Assembly: GCA_017480495.1 (NCBI GenBank)
Contig: JAFVAQ010000021.1
Span: 1-64,000 of the forward strand
From: Eubacterium sp.
GTDB lineage: Bacteria; Bacillota; Clostridia; Lachnospirales; Lachnospiraceae
Direction of reading: 5' to 3'
DNA length: 64,000 bases
Shown here: positions 62,326 through 64,000 of the stretch, piece after piece
Position numbering within the stretch: the first letter of the stretch is position 1
Layout of the letters: every line of letters starts with the position of its first letter
Position numbers and translations under genes: made by a program
The notes under the pieces: generated by a model
Told to the model about the DNA's origin: nothing
What the model saw: only the letters and a program-made list of their open reading frames with translations
Database searches by the model: none

Positions 62326-63696
62326 ATGGCAAAGGATAAACAGATATTTTATTGCAAGGAATGTGGAAACGAATTCAGCAAATGGCTGGGTCAATGTCCA
62401 TCTTGTAAGGCTTGGAATTCATTTGTAGAAGAGAAGGTTACGAAGACAAGGACTAATAAACTTGTTTCTACTTCAGATAGACCTAAAGCGACAAGTATAA
62501 AGAATGTTTCATCTTCAGAAGAGTCAAGAATCTCAACAGATATATCAGAACTGGATAGAGTACTAGGTGGCGGAATAGTTAAGGGGTCCCTGGTGCTGGT
62601 TGGTGGTGATCCGGGAATCGGTAAATCGACTTTGCTTCTCGAAATGTGCCGCAACCTAGTTAAAGGCGAAACAAAGGTTCTATATGTATCTGGTGAGGAA
62701 TCTATGTCTCAAATCAAGTCCAGAGCAGTTCGCCTAGGTATTGATGCAGGTAGTGTGATGGAAGAGAGGCTTATGCTTCTCAGTGATAACGATATGGATA
62801 ATATCGAGAACCAGATAGATAGTCTGGAGGCAGAAGTTGTTGTTATAGATTCTATACAGACTATAGAAGCACCTAATGTTGAGGCGGCTCCAGGTACTAT
62901 TTCTCAAGTAAGAGAGGTTACAGCAAGACTACTTCAAATTGCTAAACAGAAGGATGCAGCAGTCTTTATAGTTGGACATGTTACTAAGGAAGGTACGGTC
63001 GCTGGACCAAGAACCCTTGAACATATGGTGGACTGCGTACTTTATTTTGAGGGGGATGATAGCGGCGGCTTCAGACTCCTCAGAGCTAACAAGAATAGAT
63101 TCGGTTCGACTAATGAAATCGGCGTCTTCAATATGACGGACAGTGGACTTGAGGAGGTTGTTAATCCTTCTGAATTCTTCCTGAATGGAAGACCGGAGAG
63201 TTCCTCTGGTTCGGCAGTTGTATGTATAGTTGAAGGGACAAGGGCTATGCTGGTAGAGCTTCAGGCTCTATGTACAGATTCAAGCTTCAGTATGCCTAGA
63301 AGAACAAGTGTTGGACTGGACTACAACCGAGTGAATCTCCTCACTGCTGTTCTTGAAAAAAGAGGCGGTATCAGTATGACAGGTTGTGACTGCTACGTAA
63401 ATGTAGCAGGAGGTCTTAAGATAAATGATCCTTCAACGGATTTAGGAGTAGTGTGTGCTATCTATTCCTCCTTCAGAGATAAGGCGATAGATAGTAAGAC
63501 TGTGATTATAGGAGAGATAGGACTGGCGGGCGAAATACGAGGTGTAAGAAATATATCTCAGAGAATTAAGGAAGCTGCGAAACTGGGATATACCAAAGCA
63601 ATCGTACCAAAGTCAAATGCTAAGCCTGAGATAGAGAAGTTGGGTGTAGAGATTCAGTATGTGTCGAATATAAGCGAAGCGTTGCATACAATATAG
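62326..63696 (+). CDS. radA: DNA repair protein RadA (Sms)
   Basis: 456 residues. The N-terminal zinc finger uses Cys10, Cys13, Cys24 and Cys27, the Walker A is GGDPGIGKSTLL, the KNRFG motif that defines RadA appears in ANKNRFGSTNEIG, and the C-terminal Lon-protease-like domain is present (FSMPRRTSVGLDYNR, AGGLKINDPSTDLGV). It drives branch migration in recombination. GACAGGAGGGG precedes the ATG. Confidence 0.96.
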   Translation: MAKDKQIFYCKECGNEFSKWLGQCPSCKAWNSFVEEKVTKTRTNKLVSTSDRPKATSIKNVSSSEESRISTDISELDRVLGGGIVKGSLVLVGGDPGIGKSTLLLEMCRNLVKGETKVLYVSGEESMSQIKSRAVRLGIDAGSVMEERLMLLSDNDMDNIENQIDSLEAEVVVIDSIQTIEAPNVEAAPGTISQVREVTARLLQIAKQKDAAVFIVGHVTKEGTVAGPRTLEHMVDCVLYFEGDDSGGFRLLRANKNRFGSTNEIGVFNMTDSGLEEVVNPSEFFLNGRPESSSGSAVVCIVEGTRAMLVELQALCTDSSFSMPRRTSVGLDYNRVNLLTAVLEKRGGISMTGCDCYVNVAGGLKINDPSTDLGVVCAIYSSFRDKAIDSKTVIIGEIGLAGEIRGVRNISQRIKEAAKLGYTKAIVPKSNAKPEIEKLGVEIQYVSNISEALHTI

Positions 63697-63760
63697 TCCT
63701 TAAGGACTTCTTAATGTGGGGGCATTTATAATGGCGAAAAAAGATTATAGGAGCTAGAAA

Positions 63761-64000
63761 ATGGAACGGTTAAAGATCATAAATAGAAATCAATTAAAGT
63801 ATATACTGATTATCGCCATGATAATTGATCATATAGCGTGGAAGTTTGTTCCTACGGGAACTCTTCTGGGGCAGATTATGCACGTGATAGGAAGACTTAC
63901 AGGACCTTCTATGGCGATACTTCTTGCAGAAGGATATAAATATACAAGAGAAAAGAAAAGGTATGCCAAGCGTCTATTCATTTTTTCGATTATTTCGTGG
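63761..64000 (+). CDS. TraX-family membrane protein, N-terminal part (runs off right edge)
   Basis: The first 80 residues are in the window. NRNQLKYILIIAMIIDHIAWKF, then MHVIGRLTGPSMAILLAEGY and an RKK-rich loop, match TraX-type proteins (F-pilin acetylase family, most chromosomal members of unknown role). Membrane helices begin at about residue 13. AGGAGCTAG precedes the ATG, 64 bases after radA; a short palindrome (GTCCTTAAGGAC) lies at the radA end. Confidence 0.75.
   Translation, partial: MERLKIINRNQLKYILIIAMIIDHIAWKFVPTGTLLGQIMHVIGRLTGPSMAILLAEGYKYTREKKRYAKRLFIFSIISW

Noticed and set aside
63697..63708. GTCCTTAAGGAC palindrome after radA
   Set aside because: Only 12 bases without T-run; not enough for a terminator or operator call.

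Overview
The window looks like a chromosomal stretch from a low-GC, Gram-positive anaerobe of the class Clostridia, most likely family Lachnospiraceae (Butyrivibrio/Pseudobutyrivibrio-like). This is inferred from gene content and style: an AddAB rather than RecBCD nuclease, a mraZ-rsmH-ftsL-pbp-murD-ftsW-ftsQ-ftsZ cluster, QueH instead of QueG, a MmcQ/Ogt fusion, clpC next to radA, TTG/GTG starts, AGA-rich arginine codons and strong AGGAGG-type ribosome sites. No rRNA, tRNA or CRISPR array was seen. Most of the window is ordinary, tightly packed core genome, largely on the + strand.

Layout. 1-300: the right end of an IS200/IS605 element (TnpB tail plus omegaRNA-like right end). 341-3288: a MmcQ-Ogt fusion, tcdA, and the convergent purine genes purE and purC. 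3524-13147: a degenerate SpoVK-like AAA protein, then a long probable operon of topB, a left-handed beta-helix protein, a chelatase-fold protein lacking its catalytic residues, and two K+ uptake systems (trkA-trkH and ktrB-ktrA). 13150-13788 (-): a phosphoribosyltransferase-fold protein with a ruined PRPP loop. 13928-27424: addB-addA-queF-folC, then envelope and metabolic genes (CDP-glycerol transferase, HAD phosphatase, DUF308, ispF). 27536-32297: a small minus-strand gene, queH, hslO (-), an RNase H with a viroplasmin domain, and a Na/Pi cotransporter. 32305-37499: a TetR regulator divergent from an MMPL transporter and a repeat-rich lipoprotein, with candidate operators and an attenuator between. 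37643-42579: a Cys-rich mini-protein, a D-lactate-type dehydrogenase, a STAS-like protein, an EamA transporter, ychF and lgt. 42760-51492: the division/wall cluster from the mraZ promoter to the ftsZ terminator. 51555-55880: a glycosyltransferase, a coiled-coil protein, a thioesterase, and (-) a cytoplasmic LacI-like sensor fused to a diguanylate cyclase. 56105-64000: purM-purN-purD overlapping clpC, a small conserved protein, radA, and the start of a TraX-family gene.

The best candidate for something undescribed is a pair of about 150-nt structured elements at 28605-28754 (after queH) and 57831-57993 (between purN and purD). They share a nearly identical core of about 85 nt with a GNRA-capped hairpin. 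Their closing stems differ almost completely in sequence between the copies yet remain fully base-paired, with compensatory changes also in an inner stem. That pattern indicates selection on structure (RNA or single-stranded DNA) rather than a simple inverted-repeat transposon. Secondary points of interest are three proteins with recognisable enzyme folds but missing catalytic residues (AAA ATPase, CbiK-type chelatase, phosphoribosyltransferase), a possible TetR operator and attenuator controlling the MMPL transporter, tandem terminator-like hairpins inside the division cluster, and a membrane-free LacI/GGDEF protein.
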